Below, piece by piece: positions 1 through 8,812 of a DNA stretch of 64,000 nucleotides. Every line of letters begins with the position of its first letter. The stretch's first letter is position 1. The stretch is from GCA-001856825 sp038729485 (lineage in GTDB: Archaea; Thermoplasmatota; Thermoplasmata; Thermoplasmatales; GCA-001856825): positions 1-64,000 of the forward strand of contig JAVYRX010000004.1 of NCBI GenBank assembly GCA_038729485.1, given 5' to 3'. Under the pieces are notes generated by a model. It ran no database searches. It saw only the letters and a program-made list of their open reading frames with translations, and had not been told where the DNA came from. The translations under genes and the position numbers were made by a program.

Positions 1-3000
1 GACTTCATACTTTCCTGGAAGATACTGAATTCGTCTTTCGATTTCTCTGGGGAGTATGCAAACGTCGTTAACGTTGTTCCGGTGAACAATACGACTGTAG
101 ACTACTATCTCTCAAACTCGTCGGGCACGTTCCTCACATACACACTTGAAACACCAATACTGCCTTATCACATATGGGTGAGCCATGACTACGCATCATC
201 CCCAGGTGTATGGAATTACACAACGTCACTTCCTGCAGCCAACTCATATAACTCATGGAACGTTGGATACAATGCAGCAACAGGTACTGCAACAGGATTG
301 GTTGGAACAGGACCGTTCATGTTCACAAACAGCTACGGTCTTCCTCAGGGGAAGTGGATATTTGACGAATACTGGAAGATGTACGTGAATCCCCATTACT
401 TCGTCCAGTATGTTCCATCGTTAAAACAGTGGACTCCGAAATTCTATGAACTGTACGTTCCCAAATATCTCTCAATGTCTGCTGCAGTTATAGCATTGGA
501 AAAACACCAGGTTTATCAGATAGAAGGGGGCGTCACGCCTTCGTTCATTTCTACTCTGGCAAATCAACCGAACATATACCTCTATTACAAACCTGCCACG
601 GGCTTCAGATATCTTCAGTTCAATTCATTTGACCAAAATTCCTCAAACTATACAAGCGAAAACTACGGATTTACTCCGGTGGAAATGGGCACCCCTCTTA
701 ACATTACGTCCGTGAGACAGGCTCTAAGCTATGCAATTAATAAACAGTATATAGCCTCTGTGATATTCGACGGATACGACATTCCAGGAACGTCGCTTAT
801 TCCGCCTTCTGATTCACTATGGCAGAATCAGAGCCTGCCTGACTTCAGCTACAACCCGTCGGAAGCGATGTCCCTTCTCAACTCAACTCCCGGGATGAGC
901 CTGAATGGGGGTAAATATTACTACAGAGGGCAGCCTTTCACGATGAACATACAGATAACATCGATGAATTCAGATCCGCTTGATGTTGAGGCGGCGTTGC
1001 AAATTGCTCAGTGGTGGGATCAAATCGGTGTTCCCACAACGGTAACGCAGGAAAGTTTCTCAACAATCGTTGCAACTGAAAACGATTATCAATTCAAGGC
1101 CACAGTTGATAGCATTACAGGAATTGTTGGTGATCCAACCGACTTCTTTGACGTATTCTACACGCCTTCTGGAGGTCTCTTCTACGGTCTTTATTTTGGT
1201 CCATTCACCAGTATGCCCGAATTCGGAAATTCCGGGCCTATTGAGAATGGAACTTACTTTGACAACGAGATGATTTCCCTGTATAACCAGTTAAACAGCA
1301 ATACGAATACTTCGTATAGGATACACCTAGCAGACGAGATGCAGGGGATCGCGGCCTGGGAAGCGACTGTTATAAATCTAGGATATCCTATACACATCTT
1401 TCCGATAGAAAATAGCACTTTCGTCAACATAACGAAGGATGCCCTCGGACAAAATTCATTCGAATTCTGGAACTTTTTATCCTTGCATATGCGTTCCGAG
1501 TCCATTTCCGCAGTGAATGCCTCTCCCTCCCTGAGGATAGGCTTAAGTTCACCGAGCAATTTGTACTACAACGGTCAATACGGAAATATAACGGTTGAAG
1601 TAAGGGATCCAGAGGGGTCACCGGTGAGCGACGCCAGCGTCGTTATCGGTTTCTCTCCGGAAGGTAGCATTACAAACGTAAGCAGCCTTTCAGGGTTCAC
1701 TAATGCCACTGGAGCATTCAACTTCGAATTTAAGGTTCCATCAAGTCAGTCTCTGATATATACCTCAGATTATTCTGGGGAAGTTAATGTATCGGTGTCG
1801 GCAAGTCTCCATGGATCCCCTCCGGTTTTTGGCCACCTGAGTTTTGATGTAACTCCACGACCGGTTTTCTATAGGGTATTGGATCTGAGTAATCTATACC
1901 TCGGAGCTTCACCCCAGATCTTTAAAATTCAATTTTACAACCCTCAGACGGGGGATCCGATACCCAATTACACGTATGATTTCCAGGTGAACGCTGGTGC
2001 GATCAATGTTACCACCCCTGCTCTTGAAGGTCAATCTGTTCAATTGATACCAGGGAATCCATCAGATGAGCTATACTATTCCACCGATTTCGTAAACGGA
2101 TCCTTTGTTGCGAATTACAACATGACTGAAGTTTCTGGTGCTACAGGTGAGAACGGAACTGCCTGGCTCTATTTCGACGCTAATAAAGACCTTGCGCTGA
2201 ATCAATCGTCTAATTTTACTGTAAGTTACATATTCCTGGGAAATTATGCGCTTGGGTCGCCGATGAGATCGAATGAAAACTATATGACAATAGGCGAAAT
2301 GACGTCGAGTTCAAATCCAAACGGATTCGGAGAACAGCAGACAGTGGAAATACCGGTAGGTATTTCAGCCACTCCTTCGCCTTACAGTATATCGTTAATG
2401 AACTATACGCAGAATTTGACACATCCCTGGAGTTCAACCCCTCTTAGCTTGTATGTTGCCAATAACTCCAGGTCACCCGTACCGAATGTTTCGTTGCAAA
2501 TATCCAGCCAAAATGTGTTAGGTGCCAACAGAGGTTTCTTTTCAGGGGACGGAATTCAGGTCGAGGGAATAAACCCCAACGAGCTTTTTGGAAGCACATA
2601 TCTTCCCTCAATAAATATTACCACTAACTCAACTGGTGAGGGTCAGGTAATATTCAATTCCAGCATCTATAGGGAAGTCTCGTACGCTTCTGAATTCGTA
2701 GGATTTCAGGGTCAGAATTTCAGCGATCCCTTCTTAATACCTTTCGACGAATTTCAGATTACCGTCGTTGACTACTCCGCTGATTCCGTTTTTACGACAA
2801 CCTTATACAGCGGCGAATACCTAAACAATCCTCCGCCTAAGATTTTCTTGAGTGGGTACATTTCATCATTGTATGGCTCAGGTAATACGTATATTTTGAA
2901 CGCTACCGGAGTATACATCCTTTACATCAATTCCACCCTCGGCTCCATTTACGGCCCCAACGTAGGCAACGTGAACTTCAACCTTTCTGTATCTAGGTTG

Positions 3001-3288
3001 GGAAACGAAGCTCAAAGTTTGGAAACCGGTCCAAATGGTACTTACCTATTCAGATTTCAGGCGCCGAACGTGGCATCTGTAGAGCCTTTAACAATCCTGA
3101 TCTCAAATGCAGGCAATATTCAGAAAATCAATGCGTATATTGTCCCCCTGTCGCATAGTACCGTAGAAAAGATCCGTGAAAGCTACGTGCCTATATACGC
3201 GTACGTTTTCGTAGGAATACTGGCAATCCTGGTTGTTGCGTTGGCTGTCCTCCTTGCCATATCAAGACGCGGCAGAGCCAAAAACTGA
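1..3288 (+). CDS. ABC transporter substrate-binding protein, peptide/family 5 type (5' partial)
   Basis: The reading frame is open from base 1, so the gene starts outside the window and the GTG at 82 is internal. The first ~480 residues read as the C-terminal part of a family 5 extracellular solute-binding protein (SBP_bac_5), with the typical segment 'SVRQALSYAINKQYIASVIF' and later lobe-2 elements. These proteins capture oligopeptides or sugars for ABC importers. From about residue 490 the protein continues with beta-rich, Ig/Big-like segments rich in N-x-S/T sequons, and it ends with one hydrophobic helix (~1035-1060, 'YVFVGILAILVVALAVLLAI') followed by a short basic tail. It is therefore probably anchored at the C-terminus outside the membrane. 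No transporter permease lies downstream; the next gene is convergent. The exact ligand cannot be read from sequence. Confidence 0.85.
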   Translation, partial: DFILSWKILNSSFDFSGEYANVVNVVPVNNTTVDYYLSNSSGTFLTYTLETPILPYHIWVSHDYASSPGVWNYTTSLPAANSYNSWNVGYNAATGTATGLVGTGPFMFTNSYGLPQGKWIFDEYWKMYVNPHYFVQYVPSLKQWTPKFYELYVPKYLSMSAAVIALEKHQVYQIEGGVTPSFISTLANQPNIYLYYKPATGFRYLQFNSFDQNSSNYTSENYGFTPVEMGTPLNITSVRQALSYAINKQYIASVIFDGYDIPGTSLIPPSDSLWQNQSLPDFSYNPSEAMSLLNSTPGMSLNGGKYYYRGQPFTMNIQITSMNSDPLDVEAALQIAQWWDQIGVPTTVTQESFSTIVATENDYQFKATVDSITGIVGDPTDFFDVFYTPSGGLFYGLYFGPFTSMPEFGNSGPIENGTYFDNEMISLYNQLNSNTNTSYRIHLADEMQGIAAWEATVINLGYPIHIFPIENSTFVNITKDALGQNSFEFWNFLSLHMRSESISAVNASPSLRIGLSSPSNLYYNGQYGNITVEVRDPEGSPVSDASVVIGFSPEGSITNVSSLSGFTNATGAFNFEFKVPSSQSLIYTSDYSGEVNVSVSASLHGSPPVFGHLSFDVTPRPVFYRVLDLSNLYLGASPQIFKIQFYNPQTGDPIPNYTYDFQVNAGAINVTTPALEGQSVQLIPGNPSDELYYSTDFVNGSFVANYNMTEVSGATGENGTAWLYFDANKDLALNQSSNFTVSYIFLGNYALGSPMRSNENYMTIGEMTSSSNPNGFGEQQTVEIPVGISATPSPYSISLMNYTQNLTHPWSSTPLSLYVANNSRSPVPNVSLQISSQNVLGANRGFFSGDGIQVEGINPNELFGSTYLPSINITTNSTGEGQVIFNSSIYREVSYASEFVGFQGQNFSDPFLIPFDEFQITVVDYSADSVFTTTLYSGEYLNNPPPKIFLSGYISSLYGSGNTYILNATGVYILYINSTLGSIYGPNVGNVNFNLSVSRLGNEAQSLETGPNGTYLFRFQAPNVASVEPLTILISNAGNIQKINAYIVPLSHSTVEKIRESYVPIYAYVFVGILAILVVALAVLLAISRRGRAKN

Positions 3289-3289
3289 A

Positions 3290-4441
3290 TCAATAGAGGA
3301 AATCCTCTCTTATCTTTTTTCTTAAATTTTCGTCTTCCATATACCTCTCAGCAAATTCACTGAGGACGTCTATAACCACGCTTAGAGAGTTCCTCGCCAA
3401 TTCCGATTTGGCGGCTTCCAATGAAAGCCTGGAATGCCAAGGAGTCCCAGTTTCCGCTATTTGGAAGGAGAGCTCAAGTGACGGCACTACCTGGGAAACG
3501 TTAGCGAAATCAGTTGAACCTGTGGGTAATATGGAGAGGGTTTTTTCTAGGGGCGGAACATTGACTCCCTTTGCGATAATTATGTCTCTGATTGCATTGG
3601 AAAGAGAATTGTTAATCTTGGTTGTTGAATACAGGGGGCCTTCTTCAATTTCAAATGTCGTTTCTGTAGCCATTGCACATCCTTCAACTATCTTTCTGAA
3701 TCTAGATATTAGCTCCTCAAGATATGACAAATCTGAGGACCTTATGCCTATCTTTAGCACAGACTTTTCCGGCGTTACGTTTGAGGCCGTGCCTCCTTCA
3801 GTAATTATTGCATGCATAACGACGTTGGCGTCTCTCTTAACGTGCTGCCTCATCATATTTACCGCTTCGTAAGTCAATATTGAACCATTAAGGGCACTTT
3901 TTCCCTTTTCGGGATTTCCAGCTTCGTGCGCAGAATATCCATGGAACGTTACCTCAAAATCTCTTGTTGCAAGGGATAGATCTCCAACGCTCCAGTTGTC
4001 TCCTGGATGGGAGCCCAAAACGAGGTCTATATCCTTGAAAGCTCCCATCTCTACCATAAGAATCTTAGACCCAGAATATGCGCCGGAGCCTTCCTCATCT
4101 GGCGTCCCGATGACCACTATTCTTCCATTTCTTATGGCCTCAGATGCCTTGATAGCCGAAAAAACTGCAGCTGAAGCTATGAGGTTATGGCCACACGCGT
4201 GCCCTATTCCCGGAAGTGCATCGTACTCGGCCAAGAACGCTACAGTTGGGCCTGATCCTCCCATTACCTTCTCAGCCCTGAAAGCCGTAGGTATCCCGAG
4301 GTATGGCATTTTTATCTCAAAGCCATTATTTCTCAACACTTCGGTCAATGTTTTGGCTGATTCATATTCCTGGCTCCCTATTTCTGCAAGTTCATGAATT
4401 TTCAAGGCAAGGGTCCAGTAAGTGTACTTCCCCTCTTTCAT
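3290..4441 (-). CDS. M20 family amidohydrolase/peptidase
   Basis: A zinc-type M20 (M20D-like) amidohydrolase, the family that includes aminobenzoyl-glutamate and N-acyl amino acid hydrolases. The metal-binding motif GHACGHNL lies near residue 80, followed by 'GTPDEEGSGA' and a dimerisation domain containing 'HGYSAHEAGNPEKGKSALNG'. Length (~383 aa) fits the family. I place the start at the ATG at 4441 rather than the TTG at 4450: an ATTTTTATAA box at 4470-4461 lies ~24 bp upstream of the ATG, the spacing of a leaderless archaeal promoter, and is too close for the TTG. It converges with the solute-binding protein gene, separated by one base. The substrate is unknown; peptide or acyl-amino acid scavenging would suit the neighbour. 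Confidence 0.85.
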   Translation of the reverse strand: MKEGKYTYWTLALKIHELAEIGSQEYESAKTLTEVLRNNGFEIKMPYLGIPTAFRAEKVMGGSGPTVAFLAEYDALPGIGHACGHNLIASAAVFSAIKASEAIRNGRIVVIGTPDEEGSGAYSGSKILMVEMGAFKDIDLVLGSHPGDNWSVGDLSLATRDFEVTFHGYSAHEAGNPEKGKSALNGSILTYEAVNMMRQHVKRDANVVMHAIITEGGTASNVTPEKSVLKIGIRSSDLSYLEELISRFRKIVEGCAMATETTFEIEEGPLYSTTKINNSLSNAIRDIIIAKGVNVPPLEKTLSILPTGSTDFANVSQVVPSLELSFQIAETGTPWHSRLSLEAAKSELARNSLSVVIDVLSEFAERYMEDENLRKKIREDFLY

Positions 4442-4460
4442 AGTACCCAATTTTGCGTTC

Positions 4461-4470
4461 TTATAAAAAT
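4461..4470 (-). promoter_or_regulatory. TATA box of the M20 gene
   Basis: On the minus strand this reads ATTTTTATAA, centred ~24 bp before the ATG at 4441. That spacing is typical of a TBP site driving a leaderless transcript and it decides the start codon of the M20 gene. Confidence 0.55.
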
Positions 4471-4571
4471 TGTATCCTGTAGATTCTGAGTCTGGCCGTT
4501 ATTTCCCTTGGATTACGGGAAAAACTGCAGAATGCCTGGTGTTGTGGTTATCAGGTCTTATTTTTAACAAA

Positions 4572-4913
4572 TCAAACGTCTATCTCTAGGAATCCGTCGA
4601 TTTCCCTGACGTTGAAAGTTTTCAGGGGAACTGCATTATTATCGTATTCGCAATTAGCTTGTGGTCTTATCTTTGCCTCTGCCACTCTTTCACCTGTCGT
4701 TATGTCGTACTTAGCCCCATGAGCGGGGCACTCGGCATACTTCCCAGATACTATTTCTAGCAAAGCGCAACCCATGTGGGCACATACTGCATCCATCGCA
4801 TAGTATTTCCCGTCTGCCTTAGCTATGAGAATAGGCCGCGCGTTAATCCACGTTATGTAATGGTTAGTCCTTTCAAAGACTTTAGCAGATACTCCTATCT
4901 TCTTGTAGGTCAT
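4572..4913 (-). CDS. Rieske [2Fe-2S] domain protein
   Basis: A 113-aa protein consisting of one Rieske domain. The two ligand pairs are visible: C44-x-H46 in 'CAHMGC' and C62-x2-H65 in 'CPAHG', which together bind a [2Fe-2S] cluster. There is no membrane helix or catalytic oxygenase domain, so it resembles a soluble Rieske ferredoxin that carries electrons, as in NirD- or arsenite-oxidase-like small subunits. No oxidoreductase partner is adjacent, so the redox partner is unknown. The start is the ATG at 4913. Confidence 0.88.
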   Translation of the reverse strand: MTYKKIGVSAKVFERTNHYITWINARPILIAKADGKYYAMDAVCAHMGCALLEIVSGKYAECPAHGAKYDITTGERVAEAKIRPQANCEYDNNAVPLKTFNVREIDGFLEIDV

Positions 4914-5625
4914 GAGAAAATATTCATAGATTGGATATTAAGATTTCCAAACAATATGATTTGCGCATAATATGACGTTTTTTACGTATTGTGCTCTGTT
5001 CTGTTATTTCTTTTCATTACATATGGAGATCATTCAGGTTTGTTTATAGAGGATGCAGTTAACTTGGAAGACTATAGTAGTATGCCAGGTGAGCGGATCT
5101 TGGGTAGACATTGAAAAATTAGGAAGAACTATGCCCTATAGCCTGTCCATGGAATTCGTAAAGATTGCGAGGCAGTCCATCCGTAAAAACGTCGATCATG
5201 AATATCCATCTTTCCCATTGTTAGGAAACTCAAAAAATTATGATTGTATGCAAAGGAGCCTATCTGCATTACTCATATCTCGAAATAGCTATAGCATATG
5301 AAAAAATATTCAATTGTTCAAAAAAGATGTAGTTGAAATAATACGTGGATGATCTGACTCAGCTTACTTATGCAAGAAATCACCTTTAACGGTTATCAAT
5401 GCAGCAGGAGAATCTGCATCGAAGTTTCCCTTCCCTTATTAAATACGGGAGAAATGAAATGGTCTATTAATCCCCTGATGCAGGATTGAGATGATTGTTT
5501 ATTGCATGTAAAATTATGAATCATATAGCTGGAACTTTCATTAAGTAATGCACAAATTTCCCAATAGGGACCAATTAAATTAGACAACAAATTACGAGAA
5601 AGTTAAAATTAAAATAAAGATAACA
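4914..5625. other. intergenic region without a supported gene
   Basis: About 710 bases, AT-rich. A frame of 82 codons at 5053-5301 (+) and one of 64 codons at 5396-5590 (-) exist but have no recognisable domain, no good start context and atypical composition. I see no RNA gene, tandem repeat or insertion-sequence end. It may be decayed sequence. Confidence 0.5.
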
Positions 5626-7365
5626 TCATTTCGTAGCTTCCATGGAACCTATATCTTCCGAAAGCGCTTCCTTCGCTTGTGATCCAGGCGGAGTATTCGC
5701 AGGTTCCTCGAAAATGTATCGTCTTCCTCTAAGAGCCGAAAGTATTGCTGCCAAGATAAACAGCACAGCAGCTATGTAAAACGCTTCATGTAATGCGTTC
5801 ATGAACGTGCTGGCGAGGGCGCTGGGGAACCATGTCTTGCCTTCGAGAACCGTAATAACAGATGGGCTTATTATTGAATTAACGTACGTCGATGGGAAGA
5901 ATCCTAGTATGGTCTGCATAGGATTGTATCCTAAAAAGGCGGAGAACAGAGCCGAGGTGGCTGGAATATTAGCAAGGAATGGGATCAAAGGAGATGCACC
6001 TGCGGTAGCCAGGGCAGAGGTCATAGCAACCGGTAATCCGGAAGTTATGGACACCAAAACTATCGTGAAAAAGATGCCCATACTTGCAGTCTGGCCGCTG
6101 TTCTGCAGTGTTGCCCTCATTCCAGATGCTGTCCCCCTTAATTGTGGAGGTACGGAATTCATAATAGCTGTTATATTGGGGGCGGCAAATAATCCCATCC
6201 CAGATCCTAGTACAAATAGAAGTATCGCGAATATTGAATAAGTGAAATCGTAGCTAAGCGTTGTCAGGAGGATGAGTGCTACGGCACCTACAACCATGCC
6301 AAGTGTTGAAATAGCTCTTGCTCCGGTTTTGTCAGAGATCGCCCCGCTCAACGGCCCAAATACTACGAAGCCTGCCATCATGGGTATCGTGTATATTCCG
6401 GCCCAGAACGGTACGCTGCTGTAGGAGTACCCGTGAAGGGGAAGCCATATTCCCTGCAGGAGGATTATAACCATGAACATGATCCCGCCCATGCCCATAG
6501 ATTGTATCATTCCTGCGATGCTACCCGTGGCAAATGCCCTATTTTTGAAAAGAGACATGTTGAACATTGGGTGATCGACATACCTCTCTATGATCACGAA
6601 GACAACAAGAAGTACGAGACCTGTCACAATGGAGGATATCACCCATGGATTTCCCCAACCCATTGATGACGACCCGTATGGCATCAGCCCATACGTCAAT
6701 CCGATCAACACCAAGGTAAGTCCACCTGCAAAAGTTATATTTCCTGGGAGATCCACTTTTTGACCTTCATGTCTAACTGATGTATCCTTTAGCTTAAGAT
6801 AGGACCATATAGTTCCCAGTAACCCCACTGGCACGCTAACAAGGAATACAAACCTCCAGTTTATCGATGCCAGAATTCCACCGAGTATCAATCCTATAAG
6901 CGATCCCGCCAGCCCAGCTATCTGATTTATCCCCATAGCTTTTCCTCTCTCGTTCGGCCCAAAACTATCCGTTATGATGGCAGCCGAATTTGCGAAAAGA
7001 AATGAGCCACCCACCGCTTGAACTATCCTAAACAGTATAAGTTCCGTGCCAGCCATATCTCCCTTCCCGGGGGTGATAAAGAGAAGAATTGACCCTATGG
7101 TAAATACAAGAAAGCCAAAGTTGAAGAGCCTTACCCTTCCATATATGTCGGAGAGTCTACCAACACTTACTAATAGAACGGCAGTTACAATCATGTATCC
7201 CATCAGTATCCAGAGGAGATAGACGAAAGAGCTGGCCTCGAATGGATTTATGCCGATACCCCTGAATATTGCCGGTAGCGATATCATCATAATAGTACCG
7301 TTGATGGAAGCCATGAGGACGCCGAGCGTTGTATTTGACAAGGCTATCCACTTATACTGGACCAT
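5626..7365 (-). CDS. MFS drug exporter, DHA2 (14-TM) type
   Basis: A 579-aa integral membrane protein of the major facilitator superfamily, DHA2 branch (EmrB/QacA-like), which exports drugs or other amphiphiles by proton antiport. The N-terminal half has the motif-A-like loop 'VSVGRLSDIYGRVRLFNFG' and the antiporter-type motif C region 'QIAGLAGSLIGLILGGILAS'. The hydrophobic pattern fits 14 helices. A long extracytoplasmic stretch lies between the last helices ('STYVNSIISPSVITVLEGK'), and the cytoplasmic tail is acidic. The start is the ATG at 7365, with a TATA-like sequence around 7391-7400. It is a single-gene unit and the substrate is unknown. Confidence 0.88.
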   Translation of the reverse strand: MVQYKWIALSNTTLGVLMASINGTIMMISLPAIFRGIGINPFEASSFVYLLWILMGYMIVTAVLLVSVGRLSDIYGRVRLFNFGFLVFTIGSILLFITPGKGDMAGTELILFRIVQAVGGSFLFANSAAIITDSFGPNERGKAMGINQIAGLAGSLIGLILGGILASINWRFVFLVSVPVGLLGTIWSYLKLKDTSVRHEGQKVDLPGNITFAGGLTLVLIGLTYGLMPYGSSSMGWGNPWVISSIVTGLVLLVVFVIIERYVDHPMFNMSLFKNRAFATGSIAGMIQSMGMGGIMFMVIILLQGIWLPLHGYSYSSVPFWAGIYTIPMMAGFVVFGPLSGAISDKTGARAISTLGMVVGAVALILLTTLSYDFTYSIFAILLFVLGSGMGLFAAPNITAIMNSVPPQLRGTASGMRATLQNSGQTASMGIFFTIVLVSITSGLPVAMTSALATAGASPLIPFLANIPATSALFSAFLGYNPMQTILGFFPSTYVNSIISPSVITVLEGKTWFPSALASTFMNALHEAFYIAAVLFILAAILSALRGRRYIFEEPANTPPGSQAKEALSEDIGSMEATK

Positions 7366-7458
7366 TTTATCTTCTAGGGTAGTTAATTTCGATATAAGTA
7401 CTTAATTGGCCCAGTACAGTAGACAATATTTTAATAAAAAGTATGACTACGGATTGAA

Positions 7459-7986
7459 ATGCTGTCTAAAAGAATGGGAATCGTAATAAGCATAATCGTT
7501 CTTATAATATTCTCGGGCCTGGCAGTCGGGACGATAGAAAAGAGTTCAACAAGCCTGTCGACGAGCTTGTCCTCTAGTGCGTCTGAAGTTCGTCTCTATT
7601 CCCCTTCTAATGGTTCGACTGTGCCTTTAGCGACTTCTAACAGTACGGTCAGGCTGAACTTAAGTGTGAATTCATCGGTTTCAAGCGTTTATATATTTGA
7701 CATATCGCCGACATCTGTTCCATCAGAACACGGCATTCAATTGTATTCTCTTCCAAATTTGACTTACTTGAACAGAACGCTTTACCCGATGAACTATGAA
7801 ATGGTAAGCGTTAAGCCAAATGTGAATACCACGATTAGCATCGTCCTTTATATAAATTCGTCCGCGTTTCAGCAGATGAAGATATCGAATCTGCTAAAAG
7901 ACGAAATCTATCCGTATCTTATTGAGATCCTTGTTGAAACTTCTAGCGGAGCATCAGCCATAGCGTTTACTCTTATCCGTGTTTGA
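7459..7986 (+). CDS. hypothetical secreted/membrane-anchored protein
   Basis: A 175-aa protein with an N-terminal signal anchor (residues ~7-28, 'GIVISIIVLIIFSGLAVGTI') followed by a Ser/Thr/Asn-rich exterior domain with several N-x-S/T sequons, so it is likely displayed outside the membrane and glycosylated. No family is recognised. A TATA-like sequence at ~7428-7440 lies about 25 bp before the ATG, suggesting its own leaderless transcript. It precedes the PolB2-like operon by 173 bp, with a T-rich stretch between, so it is probably not part of that operon. Confidence 0.65.
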   Translation: MLSKRMGIVISIIVLIIFSGLAVGTIEKSSTSLSTSLSSSASEVRLYSPSNGSTVPLATSNSTVRLNLSVNSSVSSVYIFDISPTSVPSEHGIQLYSLPNLTYLNRTLYPMNYEMVSVKPNVNTTISIVLYINSSAFQQMKISNLLKDEIYPYLIEILVETSSGASAIAFTLIRV

Positions 7987-8086
7987 TTTCCTGGTCGCTT
8001 TCTTCTTTTATATTTCTGATGTTTGGACCATTAAGTTGCTTTTGTCCACGTAGTGTGTTCTCCCGATTTAAGAATGCTGTCTGTTC

Positions 8087-8112
8087 TTTCATTTTTTCAT
8101 TTTTTTCATTTG
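8087..8112 (+). terminator. T-rich termination stretch
   Basis: Three T runs ('TTTCATTTTTTCATTTTTTTC') in the gap between the secreted protein gene and the polymerase operon. Archaeal RNA polymerase terminates on such oligo-T tracts without a hairpin. Confidence 0.4.
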
Positions 8113-8159
8113 TAAATAATCTCTGCAAAATTGAAATATGTGCACAAAGATTCTAAATT

Positions 8160-8630
8160 ATGTTCAGGATCAAAGGCAATCACTCATACTTATTGAGCAT
8201 GGAGGAATTCAACTCGGCTATACTTGAAGATTTTGTCAGAAGTTTTGGGCGAGTTGTCCTCTTGCTGGGTGATGGCGTATTCGTAGACGCGTATCGTCTA
8301 AAAAGAACACTTGGTGACGATATTTACATTCAGCGTATATTGAATATGTATCAATTTCAGAAGACTATAGTAGAAGATTTCTTCTATGATGATCTATCCA
8401 TATTTATTGCACTAAAGCTATCTGAAATTAAAGAGTGGAAGGAAAGCATTCTAAGGAATGTAGTAAATGCGCTTGAAGCGATATCTAGAAAGAATGGGAC
8501 GCCGAATATATTTTACTTAATAGAAGATGAAGAATTCATGCCTACTTGGTTAGATCGTACATTTAAATATAAAGTAACGGAGAAGGTTAGAGAATGGGAA
8601 GAAATACCCCAAGCCTTAGAATGGAAATAG
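8160..8630 (+). CDS. putative degenerate RecA/RadA-fold protein, first gene of the PolB2-like operon
   Basis: A 156-aa protein of no certain family. A segment around residues 28-90 ('GRVVLLLGDGVFVDAYRLKR', then 'RILNMYQFQKTIVEDFF') has the rhythm of the RecA/RadB core after the Walker A strand: a strand ending in Asp, an 'F..eRL' helix, then 'R..n.yqf...v'. No P-loop (GxxxxGKT) is present, so ATP binding is not expected. A TATA-like GAAATATG ~24 bp upstream suggests a leaderless ATG. The downstream small gene overlaps its end and the polymerase follows, so the products likely act together, perhaps like ImuA- or RadA-paralogue accessory proteins of mutagenic polymerases. The RecA link is inference from pattern only. 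Confidence 0.55.
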   Translation: MFRIKGNHSYLLSMEEFNSAILEDFVRSFGRVVLLLGDGVFVDAYRLKRTLGDDIYIQRILNMYQFQKTIVEDFFYDDLSIFIALKLSEIKEWKESILRNVVNALEAISRKNGTPNIFYLIEDEEFMPTWLDRTFKYKVTEKVREWEEIPQALEWK

Positions 8631-8812
8631 AAGGCATCGTCGAGGAATTGAGGAAGGCAGAGAGACTGCTTAAAGTTGAAGAGAAGCAGATAATAGAGGA
8701 GATGATAAAAAAAGCAAGATCGCATATTCCGGAAGGATCGATCACAAGTTTAGATCCCTATTTTCTGTTTCTGCTGTTCATATTGTTCGAAATGAATAAG
8801 GAAAGGAAATGA
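8594..8812 (+). CDS. small helical protein in the PolB2-like operon
   Basis: A 72-aa protein that overlaps the preceding gene by 37 bp (or 10 bp if the second ATG, at 8621, is used) and the polymerase gene by 4 bp (ATGA), so the three are translationally linked. Residues ~10-45 form a charged amphipathic helix ('EIEGIVEELRKAERLLKVEE') and the end is short and hydrophobic ('YFLFLLFILF'). No known domain is recognised. The position suggests an adaptor or subunit for the polymerase. The upstream sequence AGAAGGTTAGAGA is purine-rich and favours the first ATG. Confidence 0.6.
   Translation: MGRNTPSLRMEIEGIVEELRKAERLLKVEEKQIIEEMIKKARSHIPEGSITSLDPYFLFLLFILFEMNKERK

Noticed and set aside
5053..5301. 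82-codon plus-strand frame in the 4.9-5.6 kb gap
   Set aside because: No domain, no promoter or ribosome site, and composition unlike the neighbouring genes.
8513..8725. Minus-strand 70-codon frame across the polymerase operon start
   Set aside because: It is opposite two overlapping real genes and has no recognisable sequence.
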